Assembly: GCA_964434865.1 (NCBI GenBank)
Contig: CAYSWV010000024.1
Coordinates: 5,113 to 69,112 of the forward strand
Length of the DNA stretch: 64,000 nt
Origin: CAYSWV01 sp964434865
Lineage (GTDB): Bacteria; Cyanobacteriota; Cyanobacteriia; Thermostichales; Thermostichaceae
Reading direction: 5' to 3'
The translations under genes were made by a program, and so were the position numbers. The notes beneath the pieces are model-generated. The model was not told the origin of the DNA, searched no databases, and was given only the letters and a program-made list of their open reading frames with translations. The first letter of the stretch is position 1, and each line of letters begins with the position of its first letter. Below are positions 54,368 to 63,942 of the stretch, one piece after another.

Positions 54368-54392
54368 GATGGCCACTCTCAAACAGGCCATC
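54368..54392 (+). terminator. Hairpin after the TamB-like gene
   Basis: GATGGCC at 54368-54374 pairs perfectly with GGCCATC at 54386-54392 over an 11-nt loop, 23 bp after the stop. A short T tract (GTTT) follows. It is the right place for a terminator but lacks a strong U-run. Confidence 0.4.
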
Positions 54393-54529
54393 CATAGTTT
54401 GGGTTGAGCTTAGCTATGATTCGATCAAGATACTGCCACCTGCACAATTGGCTGTAGTGAGCCTAAGCTTGTCATTTGTCTAAAGTTTTGTTAACTTTGA
54501 TGACAACTCTTGCATTGGAATCTTGCATT

Positions 54530-55081
54530 ATGATGGCAATTAGACAACTTTCTTTATCTCTACTTCGTTCTGACTCTATACCCAAAGTTTGGTCACAGGT
54601 CGCCTGGACTCTGCTCCGTGTTGTAGCTGGGGCTGTCATGATCCATAATGGCCAAGATAAGCTGGCTGATATTGAAGGGTTTGCAGAAGCTTATGTTGAA
54701 GTGATTGGCCTACCTTTCCCCATTTTCTTTGCCTACTGTGCTGCTTTTGCCGAATTAATAGGTGCGCCGTTGCTGGCACTTGGGCTTCTAACTCGTCCAG
54801 CGGCTCTAACCTTGTTTGGGACTATGGCTGTTGCAATCTATCACCACATTTTGGTTGCTGGGTTCAGCATTCCTTATCTGGAGCTATCAACGTTGTACGC
54901 GGCGACTTTCTTATGTTTTGCTGTGAATGGAGCGGGTCAGTTTTCAATTGATCAAGGGCTAGCTAACCTGTTGCAGGCTACTCAGCGTGAGCAGCAAATC
55001 GAGTCACTCAAGGCATCCTACCAAGCTACAGAAAAGATTACTCAAGTTAATGAGCAAGATGCTACTGCTTCAATCAAGTAG
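54530..55081 (+). CDS. DoxX family membrane protein
   Basis: From ATG 54530 the product is about 183 aa with four membrane helices. DoxX markers are WTLLRVVAGAVMIHNGQDKL, FAYCAAFAELIGAPLLALGL, and GLLTRPAALTLFGTMAVAI. The family covers quinol-oxidase-associated and unknown membrane proteins. Other ATGs at 54500 and 54533 are possible; GGAA lies upstream of 54530. A charged C-terminal helix (REQQIESLKASYQATEKI) extends past the domain. The gene stands alone. Confidence 0.85.
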   Translation: MMAIRQLSLSLLRSDSIPKVWSQVAWTLLRVVAGAVMIHNGQDKLADIEGFAEAYVEVIGLPFPIFFAYCAAFAELIGAPLLALGLLTRPAALTLFGTMAVAIYHHILVAGFSIPYLELSTLYAATFLCFAVNGAGQFSIDQGLANLLQATQREQQIESLKASYQATEKITQVNEQDATASIK

Positions 55082-55205
55082 TGTTTTAAGGCTAACTCAA
55101 TCTTTCAAATAGTGTTTGACGGTTGGCTCTGACCAGTAGAAAGGGGTTTCATAGTCTACTTGGGCTTGCTTGAGTAGACTCTTCACTTTTGATAGGTGCT
55201 AGTGT

Positions 55206-56345
55206 TCACTCTAGACACTTGAGAACGAGTAAAGTAACGTCATCTGTTAACCGATCTCTGGCAGTTTCTATTTCTAAAACCGAGGTAATCTGGCGAACAA
55301 CATCCTGTGCTTGTTGACAAGTAGCTATCGTTTTAATCAAGGTCTCTAGATCTAAATTCAAGTCAGGACGAGCATCCCACAACCCGTCACTGTAGATCAA
55401 GAGGGTATCTCCAGGCTTCAATTGCACTTGTTTTTGAAAGTAGGGAGCTAGTCGAATTCCCCCAATAGGAGCACCAGTGGTGATCAGCGATTCAATTTTA
55501 GAACCGTCTCGCAACATGACTCGATGACTATGACCCGCATCGACATAAGTTAGCAACCGTTGTTGTATCTGCAGTTGGGCATAGAATAGCGTCACAAAAC
55601 TTTGAGAACGGATGAGATCAGGTTCTAAAGCTTTTACAACTTGTTGAATCACCTCTAACGGTGATCCTAAGTGCGCAGTGGCTCTTAGAGTGGCTCGGGC
55701 TGTAGCCATCAGTAAAGCAGCTGGCATCCCCTTACCCATAACATCACCTAGCACAAAGCTGATTGAATCAGGAGACATTTGGATCCAGTCATAAAAGTCC
55801 CCCCCGACATCATGAGCAGGAACACACAAAGCGGCCAGATCGAAAGCTTTTAATTGAGGTAATGCTGCTGGCAACAGATCGGCTTGAATTTGACCCGCTC
55901 GGGCTAGCTCCAGTTCTAATAGCTGATTCTTCTCACGCAATTGTTGCTGCAACCGCAAGATTGTGAGATGAGTTTGGATTCGAGCTAATACTTCCTCTAA
56001 TTGAAATGGCTTTGTAATATAGTCAACACCACCCACTTTAAACGCTTGGACCTTATCCATCACTTCATAGAGTGCACTCAAAAAAATGATGGGAATATCT
56101 TGGGTTTGGGGATCTTGTTTTAACTGACGACAAACGTCGTACCCATTCATCTGCGGCATATTAATGTCCAACAAGATCAAGTCTGGGCGCTCAGCTCGAA
56201 TTCCCATTAGAGCAGCTGAACCACTGATGACACAGCGGACATCATAGCCAGCTTTAACCAGCACAGATGACAGCAACTTCAAATTCTGAGGTGTATCATC
56301 AACTACTAAGATGCTACCGTTGGAGTGGGGAGACTCGGATGTCAT
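55206..56345 (-). CDS. Response regulator with PP2C-type (SpoIIE/RsbU) phosphatase output
   Basis: A 379-aa protein from ATG 56345. The N-terminal receiver has VVDDTPQNLKLLSSVL and phospho-acceptor Asp60 in LILLDINMPQMNGYD. A coiled linker follows (LRLQQQLREKNQLLELEL), then an SpoIIE phosphatase domain: VPAHDVGGDFYDW, FVLGDVMGKGMPAALLMATA, and LIYSDGLWDARPD with metal-binding aspartates. It would dephosphorylate a STAS antagonist, so the STAS proteins at 48595 or 19068 are possible substrates. It begins 5 nt after the stop of the REC-kinase gene, so the two form an operon. Confidence 0.92.
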   Translation of the reverse strand: MTSESPHSNGSILVVDDTPQNLKLLSSVLVKAGYDVRCVISGSAALMGIRAERPDLILLDINMPQMNGYDVCRQLKQDPQTQDIPIIFLSALYEVMDKVQAFKVGGVDYITKPFQLEEVLARIQTHLTILRLQQQLREKNQLLELELARAGQIQADLLPAALPQLKAFDLAALCVPAHDVGGDFYDWIQMSPDSISFVLGDVMGKGMPAALLMATARATLRATAHLGSPLEVIQQVVKALEPDLIRSQSFVTLFYAQLQIQQRLLTYVDAGHSHRVMLRDGSKIESLITTGAPIGGIRLAPYFQKQVQLKPGDTLLIYSDGLWDARPDLNLDLETLIKTIATCQQAQDVVRQITSVLEIETARDRLTDDVTLLVLKCLE

Positions 56346-56350
56346 AGGGC

Positions 56351-57517
56351 TCAAGCAGGAATCCAAAGTGAAAATTGAGTCAGGCCACCTTGGCTATTGA
56401 CACTGATGACGCCATCGAGAGCTTCGATCATACGCTTGACCAAGCCTAACCCCAACCCTGTGCCACTTGTCCTCCAGCGATCTGAGGTTGTGACTTGTCG
56501 AAATGTTTCAAAAACATGGGGTAGCTCGGTGGCAGGTATCTGAGACTGATTGGTGATCGTAATACAAATGCCTACTCGAGTGTGTGGTGTCCCGTTACCT
56601 GATCCTAACAGCAGCAGTTGCCCCACTTGCACTAGAACGGTTTGGGGATTACTGGTGTGTTTGTAGGCATTAGTTAGCAATTCAGTGATGATCCGCCCCA
56701 GGTAAAAGGTATCAGTTTCGACACACAGAGCCTCTTCCCCCTCAATTTGCAGTTTTGGTTCACAAGCATCTGGAGGCTGGATATTTTGGATGATCCTAGG
56801 TAGCCACTGTCGTAAATCAACAGATTCTAACGATAGAGTATGAGTAGCTGATTCAAAGCTACGCAAGTTGAGGAGGTCATCAACCAGTTGAATTTCTCGT
56901 TCACATTCTTCAGCTATTATCGCTAGATAATCCTGGGTCTTTTCTAGGGTTGGCATTTGTCGAGACATCCGTAAGGCCATTCGCATGTTGCTTAAAGGGG
57001 TTCGGAGTTCATGGGAGATCCGACTGATAAAATCATCACGAAGCTCATTAAATTTCTCCAGTTCACGCTGCCGAATACTCATAGCAACTAACTCTTTGCG
57101 TTGTCGATCCAGTGTCAAATGGGTATTAATCCGAGCTAATACTTCAACTACTTGAAACGGTTTAGTAATGTAGTCAACTCCGCCCACTGTGAAAGCTCTC
57201 ACTTTATCCCAAGCATCGTCCAAAGCACTAATGAAGATGACCGGGATATCTCGAGTCCGTTCATGCATTTTTAATTGTTGGCAAATTTGATACCCATCGA
57301 TCTCTGGTAGCATAATATCCAACAGGATGAGATCAGGAGGTTCAGCCTGAATACCCATCAATGCTGCGGTACCACTGATGACACAACGTACTTCGTAGCC
57401 CTCATTAGTCAGCATTGCTGATAACAGCCGCAAGTTATCGGGCACATCATCCACAACCAGAATGGATCCTCGACTAGACTCTTGAGGAGAGGTATCATCT
57501 TGGGCTATTTGCGTCAT
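56351..57517 (-). CDS. REC-histidine kinase hybrid
   Basis: A 388-aa soluble protein. Its receiver (VVDDVPDNLRLLSAML; Asp67 in LILLDIMLPEIDGYQ) is very similar to the one in the next gene, which suggests duplication. HisKA follows with FISRISHELRTPLSNMRM (His169), then HATPase with the N-box ELLTNAYKHTSNP and the G-box GTGLGLGLVKRMIEAL. It has no sensor domain, so its signal is received as phosphate from another kinase. Coupled to the REC-PP2C gene downstream. Confidence 0.93.
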   Translation of the reverse strand: MTQIAQDDTSPQESSRGSILVVDDVPDNLRLLSAMLTNEGYEVRCVISGTAALMGIQAEPPDLILLDIMLPEIDGYQICQQLKMHERTRDIPVIFISALDDAWDKVRAFTVGGVDYITKPFQVVEVLARINTHLTLDRQRKELVAMSIRQRELEKFNELRDDFISRISHELRTPLSNMRMALRMSRQMPTLEKTQDYLAIIAEECEREIQLVDDLLNLRSFESATHTLSLESVDLRQWLPRIIQNIQPPDACEPKLQIEGEEALCVETDTFYLGRIITELLTNAYKHTSNPQTVLVQVGQLLLLGSGNGTPHTRVGICITITNQSQIPATELPHVFETFRQVTTSDRWRTSGTGLGLGLVKRMIEALDGVISVNSQGGLTQFSLWIPA

Positions 57518-57825
57518 GGTTTAAGATCCCTACCGTAGATCATGAGGTCAGACGAAGTGAGCAACCACCGTTAGGTCTTAATCGCTTCTAGCATTCAATC
57601 AGACTCCATCAGACGATCTGAACTAGATTCTGAACTAGATTTAGATTCAGCATAGCAGCACTTCACACCTCAAGATCAGCAATAGAAACTGATAGAACTC
57701 CAAGGTTAATAGGGTCTCAAGAGTTCAAATCAAGTCTAGCTTTGATTCTAATGACTCACAGGTGGTAGTGCTTGAAAACATGACTTCTAATCTATGCAAG
57801 CAGTTTCAAGGAGGACGGTTTCTCT
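57518..57825. other. Intergenic region with a 12-bp tandem duplication; no gene
   Basis: Upstream of the REC-kinase gene. TCTGAACTAGAT occurs twice, at 57617-57628 and 57629-57640, preceded by a looser ATCAGAC repeat. No coding ORF that I can support. The region should contain the promoter of the two-gene regulatory operon. Confidence 0.6.
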
Positions 57826-58092
57826 TTAAGATAGCTTGCGTGTATACAAGATTTTGGTGGCAATAATGACCATAAACAGGGCCAGTGTGACTGTATTAGC
57901 TAGAATAATGGGCAAATCATTTTTCAGTAAGCCATAAACGTCCCAGGCTGTCACACCCGTCCCAAACATGCACAGATAGGGCCAAGAAAAATCATGGGCA
58001 CTGCGAGACTGCCAGGTTTTTATGGCTTGTGGTAAAAAGCTAAAGGTTGTTAAGCAAGCTGCCAGCACACCGACCAGATCTGTGTAAGACAT
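57826..58092 (-). CDS. SemiSWEET-like sugar transporter
   Basis: An 88-aa protein with three membrane helices. The PQ-loop motif is visible as TTFSFLPQAIKTWQSRSAHD, and the third helix as LANTVTLALFMVIIATKILY. SemiSWEETs work as dimers moving sugars such as sucrose or glucose down gradients; the substrate here is unknown. ATG 58092 has GAGGAG-type purines upstream (ATGAGGAGCGGAAATG). Divergent from the ABC1 kinase gene. Confidence 0.88.
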   Translation of the reverse strand: MSYTDLVGVLAACLTTFSFLPQAIKTWQSRSAHDFSWPYLCMFGTGVTAWDVYGLLKNDLPIILANTVTLALFMVIIATKILYTRKLS

Positions 58093-58261
58093 TTCCGCTC
58101 CTCATGAGGACTTGATCGCTACTCAACTTAACCCATGTCTTGTTTGATGACTTGAGGGGAGTTCACCCGTTTAGAGTGTATTTCTTAATCAGATTTCTAG
58201 ATTTATTCCCGATTCAGGGGCTGGCACGTTAAGATGTGTAACAAGTCTTGAGATAGTCCTC

Positions 58262-60181
58262 ATGAGTTCAACTGCAACGGCCCCGATTCCCTCTACTGCA
58301 ACCCGAGAGCAGACACCCCACAAGCAAGTAAATGGTGTCCCCCTCCAAAGTGTCTCTACTTACTACCCCGAAACTCTGCGGGTTAGTGCAGTTGAACCTG
58401 ATCACCTTAAACCGTCCACACCAGCTCTTCGTTACGATCCAGATGCTCTGAAGCAGGATTATCAGCATCAGTTGGGTAAGGTTTTTAACCGGATTATTGA
58501 GGTGATTGGTCCCTTTATCAGCCTGTTGATCTGGTTAGGTTGGGATCGGCTCTGGCAGCGGGATACCGCCAATAGGCACCAGTATGCTGTCCGGTTACGC
58601 GAGATTCTGACTGATCTAGGACCTACTTTTATCAAGATCGGCCAAGCTTTATCCACACGCCCTGATTTAGTCTCTCCGGTCTTTCTAGAGGAGCTAACAA
58701 AGCTGCAGGATAAATTGCCTCCCTTTCCCAATGAGTTGGCTTTTAGCTTGATCCGGGAACAATTAGGCCAAGATCCACAAGATATTTACCAAGAGATCTC
58801 AGCTACCCCTATTGCAGCAGCAAGCTTAGGTCAGGTTTATCAAGGCTATTTAAAAACGGGTGAACAAGTAGCGATCAAAGTCCAGCGGCCCAACTTGCTC
58901 TCCCGGATTTCATTAGATATGTACATTCTGCGGCAACTGGCACTATGGGCCAAAAAGCGCTTTCCGATTCGAAGTGAATTAGTGGGTATTGTGGATGAAT
59001 TTGCCAGCAAACTCTATGAGGAAATGGACTATACCCAAGAGGGACGTAATGCTGAACGCTTCCAGCGCCTTTATTTGACCCCAGAGATTCATGTGCCCAA
59101 GATTCACTGGGACTATACTAATCGCAAAGTATTGACCATGGAATGGATTGATGGCATCAAGCTAACTCACTTGGATCGAATTGCTTCGGCTGGACTTGAT
59201 GGCCGCAAACTAATTGAAATTGGCGTGAACTGTTCTTTACGGCAGCTTCTGGAGAATGGGTTCTTTCATGCTGATCCGCACCCTGGTAATTTGTTGGCCA
59301 TGTACGATGGACGCTTGGCCTATATCGACTTTGGCATGATGAGTACGGTGAAACCTCACCAACGTTACGGCTTACTCAATGCCATTGTCCACTTAGTCAA
59401 TCGTGATTTTCCTGGCTTGGCTAATGACTATGTGGCTCTAGGCTTTTTATCCGATGATACGGATCTAACCCCCATTATCCCAGCACTCTCTCAAGTGTTT
59501 GCAGAAGCCATGGGTGCTAGTGTCTCCGAACTCAATTTTAAGAGCATCACTGACAAGCTATCTGCTGTAATGTATGACTATCCGTTTCGAGTACCTGCTT
59601 ACTATGCCTTGATTATTCGCTCACTAGTGACTCTAGAGGGTATTGCTATTGGTTTGGATCCCAACTTTAAGGTTTTGAGTGTGGCTTATCCCTACGTTGC
59701 TGGTCGCTTATTATCTGATCCAGCGCCTGAGTTGCGTACCTCGCTAAAAGATCTGCTCTTTAATCAAGGTGAATTTCGGTGGCATCGCTTAGAAAATTTA
59801 CTTCGTAATGCCTCTAATAGTGATGACTTTGATCTGAAAACATCGTTGGAAAAAGCTCTAGACTTTGTGTTTTCTGAGAGAGGCGAGTTTCTGAGACACC
59901 GCATGGTGGATATGATCTTCAACAAAAATGCTCAAGGAGCCTCAGGCATCAATAATGTTCAGAGACTTTGGGATCTCTTGCAGGAAAATCCCTCATTTGC
60001 ACCTTTGGAGTTATTACCCGCCGTCATGCAAGTTGCTGCCAAGCCGGAAACCCAAGAATTAGGTCGTCAGCTCGCCTCTCGATGGTTAGAGCGTGAAGCT
60101 GCCCAATTCATTCGTCGCCTATTGGTGCCAGAGGAACCTCAACTTTTAGTCAGAGCCGGACAACAGCCTAAACTATCCTAA
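58262..60181 (+). CDS. ABC1/UbiB (ADCK)-family atypical kinase
   Basis: A 639-aa protein. The KxGQ motif (FIKIGQALSTRPDL near residue 123) blocks canonical kinase activity in this family. An A-rich loop (AAASLGQVYQG near 182), VAIKVQRPNL, and ENGFFHADPHPGNL (near 335) with the DFG-like YIDFGMMS follow. Cyanobacterial ABC1 kinases support prenylquinone metabolism and stress tolerance. The ~75-residue N-terminal stretch is disordered. ATG 58262. The next gene (60242) is on the same strand, 60 bp away. Confidence 0.9.
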   Translation: MSSTATAPIPSTATREQTPHKQVNGVPLQSVSTYYPETLRVSAVEPDHLKPSTPALRYDPDALKQDYQHQLGKVFNRIIEVIGPFISLLIWLGWDRLWQRDTANRHQYAVRLREILTDLGPTFIKIGQALSTRPDLVSPVFLEELTKLQDKLPPFPNELAFSLIREQLGQDPQDIYQEISATPIAAASLGQVYQGYLKTGEQVAIKVQRPNLLSRISLDMYILRQLALWAKKRFPIRSELVGIVDEFASKLYEEMDYTQEGRNAERFQRLYLTPEIHVPKIHWDYTNRKVLTMEWIDGIKLTHLDRIASAGLDGRKLIEIGVNCSLRQLLENGFFHADPHPGNLLAMYDGRLAYIDFGMMSTVKPHQRYGLLNAIVHLVNRDFPGLANDYVALGFLSDDTDLTPIIPALSQVFAEAMGASVSELNFKSITDKLSAVMYDYPFRVPAYYALIIRSLVTLEGIAIGLDPNFKVLSVAYPYVAGRLLSDPAPELRTSLKDLLFNQGEFRWHRLENLLRNASNSDDFDLKTSLEKALDFVFSERGEFLRHRMVDMIFNKNAQGASGINNVQRLWDLLQENPSFAPLELLPAVMQVAAKPETQELGRQLASRWLEREAAQFIRRLLVPEEPQLLVRAGQQPKLS

Positions 60182-60241
60182 ATAGAGGTAGCTTGCTGAG
60201 CTAAAGAGATCTAGTATCCATGTAGACTAGAGAACTAACTG

Positions 60242-61900
60242 ATGAAATACACCAGAGTCTCTTTGCACCAGCTGGAACAAGTCCACCCCTACTTGCCTGA
60301 AGCTTATAAGCATTTGCAACAAGGATCCCTGACTCGTAGAGAGTTTGTGAGATGGGCTACCCTTCTGGGTGTATCAGCTGGTGCCGCTCTGGGTTGTACA
60401 TCTCAGTCTCAGACTGGATCCTCTCAGATTATCCAGCGAGGGGGTATCCTCAGAATTGGGTCACAACTAGAGCCTCTAGATCATCCAGCTCGTCTGGATT
60501 GGGTGGCTAGTTCAAATGTTGTGCGTCAAGTCAATGAATATCTGACTGAAACTGGACCTGATAATATTACGCGTCCTCACTTGCTGAAGAATTGGACTGT
60601 CAGTGAAGATGTCAAAACTTGGACTCTAGTCCTACGACAAGGTATTCGATTCAATAATGGTGATGTCTTAACAGCCACTGATGTCTTATTTACGATTAAC
60701 CAGTGGTTTGATCCGAGCCTCAATAGTTCCATGCGAGATCTTTTGGCAGCTCTGGGAGGACCCAATAATGTTGAGGTCTTAGATGATTACACGTTACGTT
60801 TCCATCTCAAGTATCCAAGTATTGCTCTACCAGAACATCTGTTTCACTTTCAAGCTGTAATTTTACATCGGAGTTTTACTGGCGATTTCTTCAAACAACC
60901 GATTGGTACCGGTGCCTTTCTGTTAGCTGATCGTAGCTCTGAGCGAGTCAGTTTGAGGCGACGGTCTGATTATTGGCGACTTGGTAAAGATGCTAGACCG
61001 TTACCCTATCTCGATGAAGTGGCTTATATTCAAATGGATCGAGATACCGCTGTCCAGAAACTAAAAGGTAGAGCTAGTGATCGAGATGCCATTGACATGT
61101 TTTTTCAGCCACGAGCTCAAGATTGGCAGCAGTTGAAAGATCGATCTACCCTCAAGACTTATGCCGTTCAATCGTCTGGGGCTTGGATTGTGCGGATGCG
61201 AGTAGACCAAGATCCTTGGACTGATGTGCGGGTTCGTCAAGCCTTAAAGCTATGTCAAGATCGTGAACAAATTTTCAAGCTAGCTTATTTAGGCGCGGGA
61301 GAGTTATCTATAGATGCCCATGTGGCCCCCATTCATGTTAGTTACGTTGATCAACGCCTTCCCCGTTATGATCCTGAACAAGCCAAGGCGCTCCTGACAG
61401 CTGCTGGGTATCCTGACGGGATTCAAGTCACGTTGACAACCAAAAATGACGAAGCAGAACCTGCCATTGCCAGAGCCTTGCAAAGGATGGCCCAGCCTGC
61501 TGGCATAGATATCCAACTCAACATTGTTGATCCTGAGCACTATTGGTCAGAATGGAAAGACGTTAATCTCGGTATCACCGCTTGGCATCATCGGCCCCTG
61601 GCTACCATAGTCTTGGCTTTAGGGTATACAGCTGATGCTGAAGGGACGCCTGCAGCTTGGAACGAAACTCGTTGGGTTGATCCTGAGTTTTCGAGCATCC
61701 TCACGCAAGCCCAATCGACGCTAGATCTTTTGCAGCGGCGCCATTACATGGAACAACTACAGACTATTATGCAAGAACGCGGACCTATGGGGAATAGTTT
61801 TTGGCGAATGAATTGGTTAATGATTCGATCAGAGTTTGAGAATGCGTCGGCCCACCCCAATGGCTTTGACATGGTTTATGAGGTTTGGAAACGGGCGTAA
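60242..61900 (+). CDS. Peptide/nickel-type ABC transporter substrate-binding lipoprotein (SBP family 5)
   Basis: A 552-aa protein. The N-terminus has a long n-region and a twin-arginine-like export signal ending in a lipobox: RREFVRWATLLGVSAGAALG then Cys. The SBP_bac_5 domain shows WTLVLRQGIRFNNGDVLTAT, then ALKLCQDREQIFKLAYLGAG, and DAHVAPIH. The ligand is probably an oligopeptide or similar small molecule. No permease or ATPase gene is adjacent. ATG 60242. Confidence 0.9.
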   Translation: MKYTRVSLHQLEQVHPYLPEAYKHLQQGSLTRREFVRWATLLGVSAGAALGCTSQSQTGSSQIIQRGGILRIGSQLEPLDHPARLDWVASSNVVRQVNEYLTETGPDNITRPHLLKNWTVSEDVKTWTLVLRQGIRFNNGDVLTATDVLFTINQWFDPSLNSSMRDLLAALGGPNNVEVLDDYTLRFHLKYPSIALPEHLFHFQAVILHRSFTGDFFKQPIGTGAFLLADRSSERVSLRRRSDYWRLGKDARPLPYLDEVAYIQMDRDTAVQKLKGRASDRDAIDMFFQPRAQDWQQLKDRSTLKTYAVQSSGAWIVRMRVDQDPWTDVRVRQALKLCQDREQIFKLAYLGAGELSIDAHVAPIHVSYVDQRLPRYDPEQAKALLTAAGYPDGIQVTLTTKNDEAEPAIARALQRMAQPAGIDIQLNIVDPEHYWSEWKDVNLGITAWHHRPLATIVLALGYTADAEGTPAAWNETRWVDPEFSSILTQAQSTLDLLQRRHYMEQLQTIMQERGPMGNSFWRMNWLMIRSEFENASAHPNGFDMVYEVWKRA

Positions 61901-61979
61901 GCTAGTAGGACTGTATTGATCGGTTCGTCTCCATCTCAACGACACATTAACTAAACACTCAATAAACAAAAAAACTAAA

Positions 61980-62052
61980 CGCCTTGCGCAGGACTCGAAC
62001 CTGCAACCTACGACTTAGAAGGTCGGTGCTCTATCCATTGAGCTAGCAAGGC
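61980..62052 (-). tRNA. tRNA-Arg (UCU)
   Basis: On the minus strand a full cloverleaf folds: acceptor GCCTTGC/GCAAGGC, D arm GCTC/GAGC, anticodon loop CTTCTAA with anticodon TCT, T arm GCAGG-TTCGAGT-CCTGC, discriminator G. The outer anticodon-stem pair (position 27-43) is a C-T mismatch. CCA is not encoded. A 16-bp duplication of its 5' end lies immediately upstream (62055-62070). Confidence 0.93.
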
Positions 62053-62070
62053 AATGAGCTAGCAAGGCAA
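62039..62070 (-). repeat. 16-bp tandem duplication of the 5' end of tRNA-Arg
   Basis: TGAGCTAGCAAGGCAA is present at 62039-62054 and again at 62055-62070, exact copies. The inner copy is the tRNA acceptor strand and D arm; the outer copy lies in the tRNA leader and could pair with the acceptor 3' strand. Confidence 0.88.
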
Positions 62071-62216
62071 GTCAGGCTGCCTAAACGTCTTAGGCTGATT
62101 GAAACAGTACCTCCCCAATTATAGTCAACCTTGGTCGTTTCAGGCCGAACTGTTCAGAGGGATTTAGCCTGAGATTGATTCAAGATCAGAGTAGGTCAGC
62201 TGTTCGACCTAGAAAT

Positions 62217-62513
62217 ATGCGCGATCTGTCTGAAGAGTTTAATAACTGCAAGTGGGACACTAGATTTGTAATCCTCAACAACCTGGTAATGAAAGTGACA
62301 GTTAAAGACATTGCCCATGAGGCTCTACGCACCGGTAGGCTTAATCAATTTCAGGAAAACTTACTTTACATTCTATTTGAAGGCGAACCTGACCCTGATG
62401 ATTTAAAGGCTGCTGATCAGCTAATCCATGGTTTACTAGATGGCTACATTCAGCGAGTCTGGCGCTCACCGATTGATCCTATCAGCTGTCTAAACTTTGG
62501 CACTGATCAGTAA
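62217..62513 (+). CDS. Small soluble protein, unknown
   Basis: From ATG 62217 the product is 98 aa; another ATG at 62289 (MKVTVKDIAHEALRTGRLNQ) would give 74 aa and starts where the sequence looks more conserved. The helical, acidic C-terminal part (FEGEPDPDDLKAADQLIHGL) has good coding character. Small cyanobacterial proteins of this kind are known only as hypothetical. The frame runs further upstream to a TTG at 62175. Confidence 0.5.
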   Translation: MRDLSEEFNNCKWDTRFVILNNLVMKVTVKDIAHEALRTGRLNQFQENLLYILFEGEPDPDDLKAADQLIHGLLDGYIQRVWRSPIDPISCLNFGTDQ

Positions 62514-62791
62514 CAGAGCCTCGTTGCTTCTACGCGTGAACCACTCAACGGCTGAAATGATGTTAGTTGATATATTGCATAGTCTTCCCTGGTTATATTC
62601 TCATCTCAAGTTTGTTTCAGTAAAGCTACGATTAAGTTTGAGATCAGGATTAAAGCTAAAGTTAAGTAGTCGCATGGCTCCTAGGGTGGAATCAGAGTTC
62701 AAGTCGATATCCTAGTGGCTGCCCCTTAAGATGCTTCGTGAATAGGTAGGTCACCTAAGGTTACTGGTAGAGGGTAAGCCAAGGTTGCGGC

Positions 62792-63942
62792 TCAATTGAC
62801 TGTAGCTAGAGATTGTGATCCGCCCTCGGTTTTGGCTTTTAAGCCTAAGTTCATTTTTTCAAGCCATTGAATTAAGTTTTCCAGTTGTTTGGTAGGGGGT
62901 AACTGACCCAAACCACGAACTACAACTTTACTGGTTTTTCCTGATTGATAGACAAACCTTGACTGGAGATGAGGGGGTAAGGCGTCCTTGAGTCGTATCC
63001 AGGCAGGTTCGGCCATGGGGGTTTCTAAGGCGATATGTTCTTTAGCTGGCTTGACACGTGAAAACCCTAACGTCCGAGCCATTAATTTCAATTCCATGAT
63101 CCGAAAGAGTTCTTCGGTGGGTTTGGGTAACGGACCATAGCGTTCAACCCATTCGGCTGAAATCTGGTAGAGTTCCACCCGAGAATTGGCAGAGGCCACT
63201 TGGCGGTAGGCTATCATCTTCTGCTCACCATCTGGAATGTAAGTTTGAGGGATCATCGCAGTTACATTTAAATCAATTTGGGTGTCATCTACAGCTGGGA
63301 TCTCTTGACCTCGAATCTCGCTGATCGCATCTTGCAGCATATCCATGTACAGATCAAAGCCAACTGTATTCACTTGACCGGATTGTTCAGTCCCTAACAA
63401 GTTCCCCACACCGCGAATCTCCATATCTCGCATAGCTAGCTGATAGCCTGATCCGAGTTGAGTAAATTCTTGGATAGCTCGAAGGCGTTTACGAGCATCG
63501 TCACTGAGCTTAGACTGCTGATCGTAAAACAACCAGGCATGAGCTTGAATTCCTGATCGGCCCACGCGGCCCCGTAGTTGATACAGTTGCGATAGACCAA
63601 AGTTCTCGGCATTTTCAACCAAAATGGTATTGACCCTCGGGATATCTAAACCAGATTCGATAATAGTGGTACAGACTAAAATATCGGCATCTCCATTATT
63701 AAATGTCAACATGACGGGTTCTAATTCCCCTTCTCCCATTTGGCCATGAGCAATGGCAATGCGAGATCCTGGGATCATTTCACGGAGTTTTCCAGCTACT
63801 TCTTCAATGCCTTCAACTCGTCTGACCACATAGAAAACTTGACCTCCTCGATCTAGCTCTTGCCGAATGGCACTATGGACAACTTCAGGATTGTAGGGAG
63901 ATAAATGGGTTTTGATAGGACGACGGGAAGGGGGGGGGGGGG
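62792..63942 (-). CDS. mfd: Transcription-repair coupling factor Mfd, C-terminal part (5' end broken at a poly-G tract)
   Basis: Mfd removes stalled RNA polymerase at lesions and recruits UvrA. The visible ~380 residues cover the second RecA-like translocase domain (ILVCTTIIESGLDIPRVNTI, QLRGRVGRSGIQAHAW) and the C-terminal D7 domain (IPQTYIPDGEQKMIAYRQVA). The frame is open past the Met at 63829: upstream it reads PSRRPIKTHLSPYNPE, standard Mfd sequence, up to 13 Gs at 63930-63942 (prolines). Beyond that the sequence no longer looks like Mfd and the frame soon meets a stop. The N-terminal ~750 residues are not in the window. Confidence 0.9.
63930..63942 (+). repeat. 13-G homopolymer inside mfd
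   Basis: A run of 13 G on the + strand. The Mfd coding frame is good on its left and lost on its right. Bases 63943-64000 show no recognisable Mfd or other coding sequence. Confidence 0.9.

Noticed and set aside
62497..62715. Open frame of 72 codons after the 62217 gene
   Set aside because: Low-complexity basic/Leu composition, no ribosome site and overlap with the preceding gene; likely non-coding.
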